Of a DNA stretch of 64,000 bases, positions 14,389-28,100 are shown piece after piece (within the stretch, counting starts at the first letter, position 1; each line of letters opens with the position of its first letter). The position numbers and the translations under genes were made by a program. Below the pieces are notes generated by a model. The model was not told the DNA's origin and searched no databases. It saw nothing but the letters and a program-made list of their open reading frames with translations. The stretch is taken from positions 30,367,854 to 30,431,853 of the forward strand of contig NC_054549.1 in NCBI RefSeq assembly GCF_017654505.1, given 5' to 3'. Source of the DNA: Polyodon spathula. Lineage: Eukaryota > Chordata > Actinopteri > Acipenseriformes > Polyodontidae.

Positions 14389-14472
<84 letters not shown>
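14389..14472. repeat. (TA)n microsatellite
   Basis: About 84 bases of nearly pure TA. The apparent tyrosine/isoleucine reading frame across it is an artefact. Confidence 0.95.
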
Positions 14473-14475
<3 letters not shown>

Positions 14476-17400
14476 GCTGTAGCCTTATTATACAACAACC
14501 TGACGCTAATCTTCAATGGTTTTCTATGGAGCTCAGCTGTTTTGTTATTGCGCAAGAAGATGACACTACAGTATAGAACTACAAGGGGGAAAAAAAAACT
14601 GCTTACTTTTAAAACACATCATAACAGGGATGCTCAAACCTGGCTCTTTCATGGACAACAATGATTATTTCAGACAAACAGGCAAATAAATACATAACTT
14701 CAATGCCCTTAACCCTTAAATACACTTTACAAAAATGCATCCTTAGATTTAGCTCTCTACTATATAATTCACATTGTCATTTTTTTATTCCTCCATCAGC
14801 TTGCCTCAGTTCATTATTCCTCAATTAAATACTTTCCTTGACAGCTATTATTGTCGAGAGCTTCTACAAAACCACATGTGTAGCTTTCAGAATTGTTTCC
14901 TGAACTGTGCATTCATGTTATTTCAAACTTCAGTGTTAGGGGTTCTTTTGCAATGGACATTAATTGTGTTTTGGTTATTTTGAGCAGTGTGGGTCACACT
15001 GTGATTTCCTTCAAAATAATGAAACACTGCCCTAGGTGTGGTCTCCAGATGCTGATGCAGCACAAGATAACATAAGCAGAATATTTAAGGCTATGCAAGC
15101 CAGCCTCAAACAGGCTGCTACCTGTTTTCCTGTATTCAGAAAAAAAGATCCCCTTAAGTAATTTAAAGTGATATGCATTAAACATGTGCGTATATATTAT
15201 CGTTGTGCTTTTCTAGAAACGCAGAACTGCTTTACAAGCACGTGTGAAACATATGCTCCCTCAATGATCTTGTGATTGTAAGAGCTGCTTTTACAACCAA
15301 AGATGACCCATGTTTAATTCATCACATACCATACAGTATTTAATTAAGCATTAAAGCACAGCGAGGAGGTCTCTACCAGCAAGCACAGACCACCAAAGAT
15401 GAGTTAAAGGCCACAGAGGAAGTTGACTAAAATGTATACAGTGGTTAAAAATGTTGGTTTGCACCAAAATTCTCAATTCTCAATCTCAATTCTAAAAAGA
15501 TACTCACTTTAGGTATTAGTATACTCTACACAGTCAGTAGACCCAGAATGAGTAACTATTATGAAATCATTGTGACATAAATACAATCTACCTTAAAACA
15601 GTGCTGCTCCAATTTAACATCATTCACTTTCATATGAAATTCCTTCTGTCATGTGGCATCTATAGTTGCTAGGGAGACACCATATATAACATGGGCTTGG
15701 GCTGCTCCTTTTTAGAACTATACAATCACTGGGCAGCCTTTTCTGGATCAGAAATGTTTGCCTGAGGCAAGAAATGATGGAATTTGAAAAAAACAAGTTC
15801 CTGAAATGTGTGGCTGTCGGCTGTTCTTCTGTACAAAAAATAAATAAATATAGTGCAGTAATGAAGCTATAGTATTTTAGAACAATAGTTTCCTTTTCAT
15901 GTGTTTCATTTCATGTCCCATACTGTGTCTGAATCAAACCTCAGTATTTGTGAAAACAATTTAGATTTACAGTAATAGTTTTTGAGTAAAGGAGATCAGA
16001 GTCTACTTTATTTCTTCAGATTTTTCATTCTATTGAACATAAGACACACACAGAGCTAGAGATATATCTTTATCAGATTTGCAAATACATTTTACAATTT
16101 AATCCATTATGCTACATTTATCTAATTCAAGAAAACCTGAATAACTGGTCACCAAAATGAATGAATATTTGTGACAGGTTAAGGTTGGTCATATGTTGTT
16201 CAAGGTTACTGAAAGACTTTTACTGCACAGTATGACTCCTTGTGGCAAGTAGCCACATAACTGGTTTATAACTGTGATCCAAACTTTGTTTGCCATATTT
16301 GTGAATTATACCACTATATACCCAGTTGGAAATATTACCGTTTGTTTAAGAAACCATATCTATCATCATGGTTTTGGTTTCTTGGAATGGGGCACTATCA
16401 CTTGAATCCACCTGTGATAGAAATTAACTGTGCTGAATAAGCTGTAGCTTGCATGTAGGCCTCAAGATGCCCTCTGAGGCACTTTGAAGGGTTTTTCTTT
16501 CTTATTTAAAACAAAAAGTCAGTGAAGCCCACCTCCTTCTCCCCTCATTGCTAGGCATCTCAGGGAAAAAAAAAGCCTGGGAAACTATGACCTCACTGTT
16601 TTGGAGGCACAAAGCTGCATTGTGCTGATTCTCAGTAATTCATTGTTAAGGCCTCAGTATGAGCCAGCTAACTTAGAACCAAATACATACACCATGAAAA
16701 GAATGCTAGAAGCAGGGGTTCAGTCTGCACCACTTACAGCCAAAGAAAAAAGAGGTCAATGGACACGGATTATGAGAAAAAAAATAAAATGAAGGATTTT
16801 TAAATTAACAGGGAAGCCAAATATTTTTGTGGTTTTGGTTGTTGATGTATAATTATTACTGTATACAAAAGACAATATAATAATATATATTATATTATAT
16901 ATATATATAGATTCTATAGATATATATATAATAACATATATATATGTAATATAGTGATTATCAAAGTAGTTCAAAGTAGTTCATTGTATTCAGAAACTAT
17001 AGTTATTTAATTTTTTACCAATATTTATTGGAACAGTGAAATAAACTTTGTTGTAAATATTTAGAAAGATCTGTCGTTTGCAGGAAGGGCAGAGACCGCC
17101 ACAGCATTACCTTCAACATTACAATACTGCCATCATTTGTTCATACTTTGTGGCTTCAATTGAGAAAAGCACACACAAACATCTTTGTTCCAGAGATGTT
17201 CCTGTTTTATTATTATTACACCATGTAACAAATTATTATTTTTTTGTTCCTGGGTAGTAAGTGTTATTTCCTAGTTGCTTATGCCTCAAAAGTATAGAAA
17301 ATGGCTATTATTCCCCAGAAACTTTGCTTTTGTGACCAGGACAGTGATATTTCAAAATATCACTATTTCCAATGGGAAAACGGGCAAATGTGTGTCTTTT

Positions 17401-17492
17401 CCTTCACATAAAGTCAGAAAAAAACAACATATGAATCCAAATTAACATGTATTTATACTAAAGTAATACAAAAATGACTACAAAAAATTTAG

Positions 17493-17570
17493 AAGTGAGT
17501 AGTTTTTCGAGATTTATGGTTATACTGTAAATTTACAGTATAATCGTAAATCTTGAAAAACTACCCACTT
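17493..17570. repeat. 78-bp near-perfect palindrome (MITE-like hairpin)
   Basis: Two 39-base arms meet with no spacer: 17493-17531 and 17532-17570. Each arm begins AAGTG(A/G)GTAGTTTTTC and reaches TATACTGTAAA at the centre. I count 35 of 39 positions matching in the inverted comparison, and all four differences are transitions. The size and symmetry fit a miniature inverted-repeat transposable element or the fused ends of a DNA transposon. No matching target duplication was identified, so the family is unknown. Confidence 0.8.
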
Positions 17571-19506
17571 AACTTAACACATTATATTGTATTTTGGTTT
17601 TAATTTAAAACCAGACTTAGAACTGACCTAACTGCAATTCTGCCCTCGAGAAGAGGTACATTAAACCACTGCTCTAACAGCACTTTACTGCTGAAACTAT
17701 TCACTAAAATATCCATATGCTTAGATTTGGAAGCTCTTCAGCAACAGTAGCTTCATTAAAAAAAAAAGAAAACAAGAAAAACAACACTTTTAATGTCCCT
17801 CACAGTACTGATTTACTCAATATGGAAATTAAATTATTTAACAATAAAAAGCTACAACTCACTGTTGCAAACCAGTTTCAGTCAAAGTCTGCTTACTAGC
17901 AACAAACTTTGACAGAGAGCTGATATTGATAGCGGGCACTATAGTGCTTCTGGAAGGCCTCTCAAAATGAACCATTGTGAAAACTTCACTGCAAATGTCC
18001 CTAAAAGTTTTATTGAAAGTAATCATGTCATGCTGTTTGTAGAATTTGTTTTAGTTTTTTTTTTTTTCAAAGCCAGACCTCAAGGAAAACTAGCCTGCTG
18101 TGACAACTAGCCCTTTCAAATCTTACCTATTTTATTCATTAGTAATTTGTCTCATCATTGAACTTTGAATCTTTTAGCATGTATCTGTTCCAAGCACAGA
18201 AATCTAAAAGAAATAAAGAATATATCCAGCAAGTTATTTTGCTTAGTCATATTAATCACTTTTAAGCTAACCTTTGTAGAGAACCACTTGAGGCTCAAGT
18301 CAACCTGTACCATGAAGGCTGTGGTTGATCCTTCAGTGTTGAATAAGATAGGGGAGGGTAACAGAAGAACAATAAAGCCACATGCTCTGTCCCAGGACTA
18401 ACTCCATTCCCCACGATGTCTAGCACTGTTGGAAGGGATGATTGAAGCTTCAGGCTTAGGGTAATGAGCTCCTAGGCTGAGAGCTAAAATTCTGAGCATT
18501 CTTCATAAATAACAATGACAAAAAGAGTCCCAAAACAGCTCTTCGTCTAACCATTTCTGAGGCATCCTTCTATTCATGCTTATTAGTAGAATATGGAGTT
18601 TTTGTAGATAGGGTTTCATAAAAAAAAAAAAAAAGGGGGGTCAGACCTAATAAAGTACTATATAAAAGTAATTATATTTACTGTTAATAGTAGCAGTTTT
18701 ATTGACATATTTGTGTTTTAGAATTAAATAACATATTTGTTGTACCGTGTTTAATTCAAAACTTGAAAATATGGAAATGAACAATAGTACTTTTTTTTTG
18801 ATTATCCTGTCAGCTACATCAACATTAATCTAAATATTTAAAAGATATAGTCTAAATTATATTATATATTTAATTGTGACTTCTTCTTTTGATCAATGAT
18901 GGGTGTATTATATTGTCTCTACTGTTAGTCTTTTTGAAGAAGGAGGGGGGCCATGGGCAGAGTTTAGTTTGGACATAAAATGACTGTTTGCAACCATAAC
19001 CCTTGGCAACGAACGTCACATTGAGCTGAACGCCTCTTCAGAACAGTTCTTCTTGCGGAGGCTGAGGCAGAACAACAGAAGAGGCAAATGAATAAACCCA
19101 TAGCAGCATTGATTGGCTCTGTTGCAATATGTGTGGACAGGAAGTTTATACAGTTGACAAAAAATCGGGCAACTAGATTGCTGTTTTCTATGTTTAAACT
19201 TCTTTAAAAATGTATTTATAGTGTTCTTACTTGGAGTGGGATTCCTGATGATAAATGGCATATTGTTAAAGCAGTGACTCATTTTTTCTACGAACGGTAA
19301 AGCTTCACAGCAGTCCCCTCACCATAGTCCTGAGACAAGATATAATGAATCAAAGATGCCACACTATTATTAAAATACATCTGTGAATCTTTAAAAACCA
19401 GTTCAGTGTTGTGCATTGTATTAAACAGATACCACCTAGATAATGTAGACAGCTATACCATCAAGGCATTATATACCATTAGCAGCTGGGGTGACCCCTG
19501 GGCAAC

Positions 19507-19626
19507 GCCTCTGACGGCAAAAAGCTCTTCCTATCGAACTTACCATGCAAAGCTTAAGCAAAGCAATTTTGGGCTTGGTTAGTACTTGGATGGGAGACCA
19601 CCTGGGAATACTGAGTGCTGTAGGCT
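19507..19626 (+). pseudogene. 5S rRNA-like sequence (5S pseudogene or SINE3-type head)
   Basis: The last ~60 bases are nearly identical to vertebrate 5S rRNA, including GGTTAGTACTTGGATGGGAG, the box-C internal promoter region, and the end GTGCTGTAGGCT. The 5' half is diverged (for example GACGGC near the start, and AAGCTTAAGC where 5S has AAGCTAAGC), but the total span of 120 bases equals a full 5S gene. No T-run terminator follows directly; the first TTTT is near 19664. A functional 5S gene is therefore unlikely. A 5S-derived SINE with an unrelated tail is an alternative to a simple retro-pseudogene. Confidence 0.75.
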
Positions 19627-20346
19627 GCATGTTAAGCTCATACGAATATATAGCAGTACAGCTTTTGTTTCAAATAGGCTACAGACTACTGTATTTCAAA
19701 ATCCAGCTCCAAGCTTCCCCACTGCAAAGTGCAATTGGTTGTGTCTAAAACAGTAAACTGGTGTTATTTCTCTTCACTTTACATACAGAGTCCTGGGTGC
19801 AGCAGGATTCTAATTTCTGCACACACTATACACCAGGTATTACGACCCTGCATGGAACTCCAAACCCCTTTGAATGGTGTCAGAGGACACCCCAATACTG
19901 CACAGGAAGTGAATCTATGATGCTGTGGAGATTACAAAGGACTGGCAAGAAAGTTGTTAATGCTTATGAAAAGCAGAAGAGTGTATTAAAATGACCACAC
20001 TTGATCAAGGACTGTAGTACCTGGCTTTGAACTCAATATTAAGCAAGAACCTTAATAGTAGTAATATTGTATGTATTATATACTTCCATATACTAACAAC
20101 GTATAGTGTATATAATATAAATTAATACAGTACAGTATGTTAAATGCAGTCTAAGGGAGATAATTATGTTTTGTGGAAAATGGAAACACCAGTGCCCCCA
20201 AAATGACAGCAGGATAGCAGTTTCTTTTGGCAGAAAATAATACTTTGTGAACTCATGTCCCTGCCAAAAATAATTTACAATACTGGCTAGCTCTAGCTGT
20301 TTTCATAATTATAAACATAACAGCAGCCATTAAACACAGAAGGCAC

Positions 20347-20350
<4 letters not shown>

Positions 20351-20419
<69 letters not shown>
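20351..20419. repeat. (GA)n microsatellite
   Basis: 69 bases of uninterrupted GA dinucleotides. Confidence 0.97.
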
Positions 20420-20421
<2 letters not shown>

Positions 20422-22536
20422 TAATAAGTAAGTCGGATAAGGGTCTCTGTACGAGCGTGAAGTCAAATGTCAAGAGTCAGAGCACATGTGTGGTGCCTGG
20501 CAGCCATTGGCATGAGTGGCCACCAGGATTTCAGAATAAACACAAGGCAGTGCAAGTCATGGGCTACAGATCACACTGGCTGCTCAAAGGGCTGTTTCAG
20601 CTGAGAGCAACAAACATTCCCATCTGGACTCCAGATACAAGTCATGTGACCAAAAAGGTTTAGCTTTTTTTCCCCTTTAAAAAAAACTTGGCTTTGGGAG
20701 TTTTCTCCCAACCAGCTTTGAGATTGTACTGAAGGGGCTGATAGAGGGCCTTGGGATGTTCGCAAGAACTACAGTAACATGCAGCTTTGGGCAATATGAA
20801 ATAAAGAAGAAATGCTGTTGTATTACAGGTAATCGTTCATTATTTGTGTTTGTATGTACAGATCTGCAGTATATAATCATCCCTTGTATAAGTGCTATAG
20901 ATCTGCCATTCACTTTTATTGGGGTTTGAAATCCTGATATCTACACAATTCACTGGCACTGCCAAGGAATGACAGAGTCACACCCAGCGCAGTCACACCC
21001 AGCGCAGAAGCATCAGAGCCTACGTTTTTGAAAAGGTCCAGAATCTCATGTAAGGAAAGCTATGGCACTTGTTAAAGAACAGTAAGTGGAGGGCATGTCA
21101 TGTGTACATGAAGACAATAGTGCTTAGTTATACAAACCTTCTTGCGGTCTCAGATTGGATCCATTCTGAAGACTCTTATCTCGTGGTACACATGAAAGCC
21201 CTATTGTAAGCAAGCATCATGAATTCAGAAGTAAAACTAACTTTATTCTAATTAACAGTCAACTTGATCTGGTTTCTGATAGATTGTACAGTCCTCTATA
21301 CAGTATGTCATGTCAACTCTGTAGATGACAGTGAGATTGCTGTGGATTTTCAGACAAAGCATAAAACTGTGTTGACACCGTATTGCCTCCTTTAGGAAAT
21401 CAATAAGGAAGCAGGTTGCAGGTGGTTCACAGTTCAACTGTAGGCCTTGCAAAGGGGGAAAGCTGCAACCACACATGACAACAACAAAAATCTACCAGCA
21501 AAACAAATTGTATAACATATACCATTTTCAAATCAGAATAATTTATCTCCTATTTGCACATGATTTTGCCACCTGTGCTTTAATGAATTAAAAACAATTG
21601 CTTTACTTAGTCCAGTAACTTTCTGCACATGTATAGTGAGTCAGTTATTATAAAACCGTATTTAGTGTATGTTGATATCATGGTCAGGAGCACCATAGCA
21701 ACTTAACCCCCCCTCATCGAGGGGTTATTGTTGCTCATGTACTTGTGACAATCTCCATTAGGATACAGAGACTTCCATTTGCAAAACCAACACTTGAGTG
21801 TGCTTTCTCAATATTGGTACCCATTAACTTGGCACACTTAAGCAAGCATTAACACTCACGTGTTCCCTTTCTTTGGACTTTTGACTGGCACCCTAAGGGA
21901 AACATGGCCAGCTTCTACATGTGTATACTACTGCGATGCTTACATTGCTAGAACCACATAAGACTTGATTTGGAAGTTATGTTACACTGGTTGAAACAAA
22001 CCGTTACATTGATGTCTGGTTTCACAGACCCTTATTAACAACTCTATTAAGTAATCCAAGCTTAGCGCTAATCTTAATTAATGAGTATACACTTGTAGAC
22101 TAAACACCATATGTAGTTCTTGTAACCTGACCGTCTTGTTATTTTAAATAAATAAATATTGGCAGTTTCTTTAATGAGTAGTCGTCTCTTCCTTTGAATT
22201 AGTTAACAACACAGGATGATGGAACACCATGACAGGAAACAGAACCCTAGGTCTGGTTTGATTTTTCAGGAATGAAAAACAACTTGGTTAAAAAAAAAAC
22301 TGCATAATTCTTGGAAATCTCTCATAATCTATGCCAATTTTCTTTATTGGAAATGAAAAGGCTTAAATCCTGGCTTAGTGTATCATGAGTTTGCAAAGTT
22401 TAAAAACAGACATATTAATGAAGTTCCTATAACTGTCAAGGTTTGATTTGCGAAACTCTAATTTAGCCAAATTGGATACTTTCTAATTGCCAGAGTGTGA
22501 CTACCGACGTTACAGTTATATCAAATTTAAATAAAG

Positions 22537-22567
<31 letters not shown>

Positions 22568-24821
22568 ATGTATTAGTGTTATGTTTATTATAAACAGTCC
22601 TGCATTACTTTGATTGTGTAAAAAAAAAAAAAAAATAATAATAATAAAATAAACTTTGGTTTACTGTTTTATTATATGAAACAACAACAAGAAGTTTTCA
22701 CTGCTTGTTCTGCTGCATGTTACATTATTATAATGACCACATACTGTAGGATGAGCTGGGTTGTCTTTCCCTGCAAAAGATTAAAAATCCCATGGCTCCA
22801 ATACATTTAATCAGACTCCAGATATACTGCAGATTGTAATTATTTTTTAAAAATTAATAATTATTCATTTATTGTAAAGCTATTTACACATTTATAACAT
22901 GAACTAACAGGTCTGTATGCTTTGTTAATCTTCAATCTTAATATTATTAGATGAAGGTAGCCTACGGCTTTTTGATAAACACAAAACCCTCTTAAAAACA
23001 TCTTAACTGTACAAGGCAATGATCCAGAACTCAGATTATCCAAGCATGTGTCCCAGGCATTCTAGTGGAATAAGGTTTCATTACACTTGGTTGGCTAGAA
23101 TTTGAGACCTTGTACTGAAGCCCACAATGAGCACATTCTGCAAATGTTTCCATTTCAGTACAACTGGGAGACTGTCTTGATGGGTATGTTGGTCAATAAG
23201 ACCACTGGTTTGAGAAACAATCTGGTTGCATATTCCCTTCAGTCACAGTGTGCATAATTGTAGCTTGTTAAGTTTCCTATCTACAGCATGTATCAATTTT
23301 ATAATGCATATATGTTTTTATTTTTTTCAAAGTTATGGCAGGGCAACTCCATAGAGTTCACACAAACTTGTTTAAATGATCTAAAGAGTACATTTAAAAA
23401 TGTGACCGAAGGGGATACACATCAAGAATTGTGAGAGACTATAATTGTTACTGAACAGTAATACAGAATTTATGGATTTTTAAAATTTATTTAATTTTTT
23501 GAGGGGGAGATAATGAGCCAGAGACAAATTACTTTTATGACTTCCTTTAAAACAATTATTTGCATCCCCTTTGTTCTCCTAGTGGTACATGGGGATATTA
23601 TTTGTAGGTTCTGGTGACGAGGCAGGTTATCAAGGATTAATACCAGTTTTTATCTCAGTTGTCCATTCATTGACACATTGTGTAATAGACATAAACAAAA
23701 TGCATATGAATAGTGCTGGGCTAAAATGTGATTTCTGCATTAATTATCGAATTATTTATAAAGAATACTTGCACAGTTTATTGTTATTGGGTAAAACAAG
23801 TAATGTAAAAACTGCCATCTTCCATTGCTTCTGCTCCAGAAACCCATGCTCTTTCAAGACACACATTACAGCTCTGGCTGAACCTGAAGCTTAGATTCCT
23901 GGTTCTCACCCTCACAGTACAGTCCCTAATGCAGGAGACTGCTCTTAGTGAACATTTAATAGATGAAAGCACTTTCATGTGAAGAAACAAGCTGGGATAA
24001 ACTCTGAACTGTGTGCTAGGTTCCTTGATAGAAAAAAACAGCATGGTGGAATTTATGAATGCAGCTATAAATGACCATGGATATGGGACAATTACAGATT
24101 ACACTTGCATTAAATGTACTCTTAGGGTTAGGGTTAGACACATTACACACTGTGAGTCAGATCCAGAAATGACCTTTGAAATGTAGAATGTATCCAATCT
24201 GTTTCAGATCACAGAGCCCTAGAAGTTGCCTAGTGTTTTAGAGAAGTTGTCTTGTCCATAACTGACTTATAACAGACTTGGGGTGATGGGAAGTTACAAT
24301 ATTTATGCATGTGATCCATCTAAATTACAACCATTTTTTAATACAAAATCCAAGTTTTGTTATTTTTAGTTTTTAACGTTAGAATTAATTACCTTAGGCA
24401 TAGATGTTACTTGCACTGGATTTTGAGATTTCAAGCTTTAGATACCAAACCACGTTAATCTGTCCCAACCAAAAAGTAAAGTCACCGAATATCTAAAATT
24501 ACACCTAACTGGTAACTTTAAAAACCAAATAATAATAATAAAAAAAACTATTACAAAATAAATAGTCCTGCAAAAAGTGGGGCACTTGATGGAAACCTGT
24601 CGGGACATTATTAAGTGGTCCTCTACTCCCTCTAGTGTTCTATTTCATATACTGCACACATTCCGGGAATAAACAAAAGAAAAAAAAAAAGATAATTTTA
24701 ATCAGTAACTATGTGTTTATAGCAATACATACCGATAAACTAATGTACACATATGCACCAAAATTTAAATAATAATGGTAATTCTCTCTCTCTATATATA
24801 TGTATATATTTTTTTGTTGTC

Positions 24822-24886
24822 ATTACCGGAAGTAATTGTTTCTCACTACAGGAAGCTGCGCTGAGAAGGCACGCTGACGTTATCGG
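24822..24886 (+). promoter_or_regulatory. THUMPD3: THUMPD3 promoter and likely non-coding exon 1
   Basis: A consensus ETS/GABPA site (ACCGGAAGT, 24825-24833) is followed by a second ETS core (CAGGAAG, about 24849-24855) and a CRE-like TGACGTTA (24875-24882). This arrangement is typical of TATA-less housekeeping promoters. The short CG-containing stretch ends in a GT donor (24887-24888, GGTAAT context). A matching acceptor lies at 25178-25179, and the second exon starts at 25180, 12 bases before the ATG. The exact start site is not determined. Confidence 0.6.
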
Positions 24887-25191
24887 GTAATTGGCAGCTT
24901 GATCTGAATAAAGTAATGTTTTATTAAAACTACTGTAGTTATTTAAAAATATTTAAATAATAAAAAATAGGTTACGTGTTCAATGGTCGTCGTTTAAATC
25001 GAACATGTTGGATGTAAAAGTTGTCTATACTACTGTATATGTTATTTCCATAATGACTTCATATTATCTTTGAGTTAATTACAAGTAATCTGGGTGGTGA
25101 GTGGATTCATGGGTTATTTGCAAACTGTATTATAAGCATGACACTTTCTGCAAAGATCATGTTTTTATTTTATTTTGAGGAACCTTGAAGC

Positions 25192-28100
25192 ATGTCAGAA
25201 GCAAATAAAGAATGCAGTGGACACTTGTCTCAGAGAAGCCTAGAGGCAGGTGGTGAAGTACTGGTCGTAGATACCTCAGGGACAAACGCGGAAGACCAAG
25301 CTGCCAGGGACTCAATGATTGTTAAAATTGGGGCAACTGTGCCGACTGGATTTGAGCACACCGCTGCAGAAGAAGTGAAGGAAAAACTGTGCTCAGAATC
25401 TACAATAAGCAAAGACCGTGGAAGAATATACTTCGAAATAAACGCAAAAAATCTACCGCAGGTGTGTGTGTGAGAGAGATCTTTATGGGGTTTGCATTCT
25501 GTTATGATTGTATATTAGTTCATGTATATCTGTTTGACATAACTAATAATGTCGTGCTTATATTTTCTAAATACTTTTTATGTTTTATTGAACCTTTTTT
25601 AAAAAAAAAAAAAACCCATTAGGATCCAGGTACAAATCTGATTCTTAACGTTGCATTCGGTATTCAAATGTAAAATCTGCATCTATCTTGTTTCATTTAA
25701 TGATTTCAGTTGGAGAATCTATCGAGATATAGTAATATGAAATATAGTAACAGTTATTTTTACTTTGGTTATATTAAGTATAGCTACATTTTTTCTAAAT
25801 ATTTTATTTTGCTCAGGTTCATTGTCTGAAGTCAGTGGATAATTTATTTGTGGTGGTTCAGGAGTTTTCAGATTACCAGTTTAAAGACACCAAGGTAAGC
25901 TGTGCTTGATGTATTATTACATCATAGTCTTACCATCTGTAAACATGTGTGCTGTAAGCTTCCAAGTGGATGCAGTGTTTTGTGTTACATTAAGAGGTTT
26001 GGTTGTATATATGGTACAGTAAGGAGAACACATGATTTGCTGTTCTCTATCTCAAACCCAATTATAAAGCCACTATGTAATTTATTTCAAATTAGTGAAC
26101 TTCAAGTGATCATGAAGATTCTGATGGACTATTTTTATATAACTTAAGATAAGTCAATCATAATGACAGCAGTCCCCTTTCTAGGAACTGTACAATGTGT
26201 ATATCTTTTTTCAGGAAGAAACATTACAGGATTTCCAGCTGCTTCCTGACAAGCTTCCGTGGTCGAACCCGCTTGAGGTGTGGAAAATTAACAACGCTTT
26301 GAAGAAAAAGAGATCCTGGCGAAAAGTTGTTAATAAAAAATCTACACCCAAGGAAAATACTAAAAAAGCCATTGCAGAAAACTGTAGTGAACAAACTCAT
26401 TTTGAAAAGCACAGTTCTGCAGATACTGTAGACAAATCAGCAAAAAAATCAGAAGGTCTTTTACTGGAATCAAATAAAAAAAACGAATGTTGCAATGATA
26501 AAGATAAAGCACCGAGTGTATCTAGTGACACCCTGCAAATTCAGGAAGATCGATTGCCTGGTTCAGCTACCGCAGCCTCTGATGACCATGATCATTGTGA
26601 CTTACCAGATGGACAAGAGGCATCTAAGCTGCTCAAGTTCCGTGTAACCTGCAATAGGGCAGGTGAGAAACACAACTTTACCTCAAATGAAGCAGCAAGA
26701 GACTTCGGAGGAGCTGTCCAAGACTACTTTCTGTGGAAGCCCGATATGACTAAATTTGACATTGAGGTATGAATGTGTTCTTTATATTGTTAGGTCGAAG
26801 GCATTCTTCATTTGCAAATTACTGTACTGGTAATAGAGGTGATCCAGCAGTGCAAACATTTAGAAGTGTACACTGCGTTAACACTCACTGAAGCGTCTGG
26901 TTCGGATGCTTACATAATATCAGTTTCGCATCAGTAGGTACAATTGAGATGATTAATCCAAGGCTCAGTCCTGTATCTAATGTAACAACATGGCCCGTAG
27001 TCCAACATATTCCAGACTTTAATCAAGTCAGTGCTGTGATGCTGCCAAACTACTGGGGTGCTTTGTTTTGACAGGGCAGCGCATGTCTTATAAGTGTTAA
27101 AAGGTTACTGTAGTTTAAAGACTTTATTCAAAGTGCATAATTCCCCTTTTGTTTGTGCTTTTGGTGTGCTTTCATTCAGGTTTTGCTAAACATTCATGAC
27201 AATGAAGTCGTGGTTGCTATAGCACTTACTGAGGAGAGTCTTCACAAAAGAAATATCACCCACTTCGGGCCGACAACCCTGCGATCCACGCTTGCTTATG
27301 GAATGCTCAGGTAAGAGAAGGGGCAAACCGAACGATGTGAGGTATATTTCAACAACCACTGTCATAGTTCGTTTTAACTTTCTTGTATTAACGTGTTCGT
27401 TTATTTAATGGAATTGGAAAATGTTTAGATAATGGGAGATGTTCATTACTGTCTTAATCTGCCTGAAAGGTTTTGGCTGACACTCATTCAGTGTTCTGCA
27501 ATTTAGTGTTTCCACATGTCAGTTTATTTAACCATAAAAAGGTCATTTCTAAATATAAATTAGTTCACCTTTGTTACACGTGATGCAGTCATGGTTTCCC
27601 TCCAGTTTTAGTCATAATGGGTTGTGTTTAGTGCACAGCAGTTTGAACCATAAGCCTACAGTGGGTCTCAAGATTTGGATACATTGCCAGGTGCTTTGCT
27701 GGAATCTTGCGTAATACAAGGACTGTAGCAATAGCATTGTTAGCCACTTCCATTTCACAACTTGTAAATTCTTAAGCAACAATCATTCACATTTTTTTTT
27801 TTTGTAATATAATTAAAATACATCTTTTTCTGTAATACAGGCTCTGTAAACCCCAGCCATCAGATATTATAATCGATCCTATGTGTGGAACTGGAGCTAT
27901 ACCTTTAGAAGTAAGATTTAATTGTACTTTATCTTTCGACAGTAAACTCTTTGTTTGTATCCCGTTAATTTGAACTCATTTACAATGTCTGTTTGTTTGT
28001 AAGCTAAATGTAATGACTGCTAAGTGCATACACTTGTATATTAAGTGGATAAAAAGGCATCACAGGGGTCCATAACGACAACCCCCTGTTGCCAAGCCAA

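Larger units (their letters stand above)
11901..24800. other. SRGAP3-THUMPD3 intergenic region
   Basis: About 13 kb between the divergent SRGAP3 and THUMPD3 genes. No reading frame here has recognisable protein homology or a plausible exon structure; the longest frames are short and several are artefacts of TA repeats. Contents: microsatellites at 12642-12720, 14389-14472 and 20351-20419, a T/A-rich stretch at about 22539-22648, a 78-bp palindrome (17493-17570), a 5S-rRNA-like sequence (19507-19626), a tandem 15-mer around 20973-21006, and a two-unit telomere-like motif (24122-24137). Enhancers may well be present but cannot be seen without alignments. Confidence 0.7.

Noticed and set aside
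14276..14482. Frame ending in a Tyr-Ile repeat
   Set aside because: Product of a (TA)n microsatellite.
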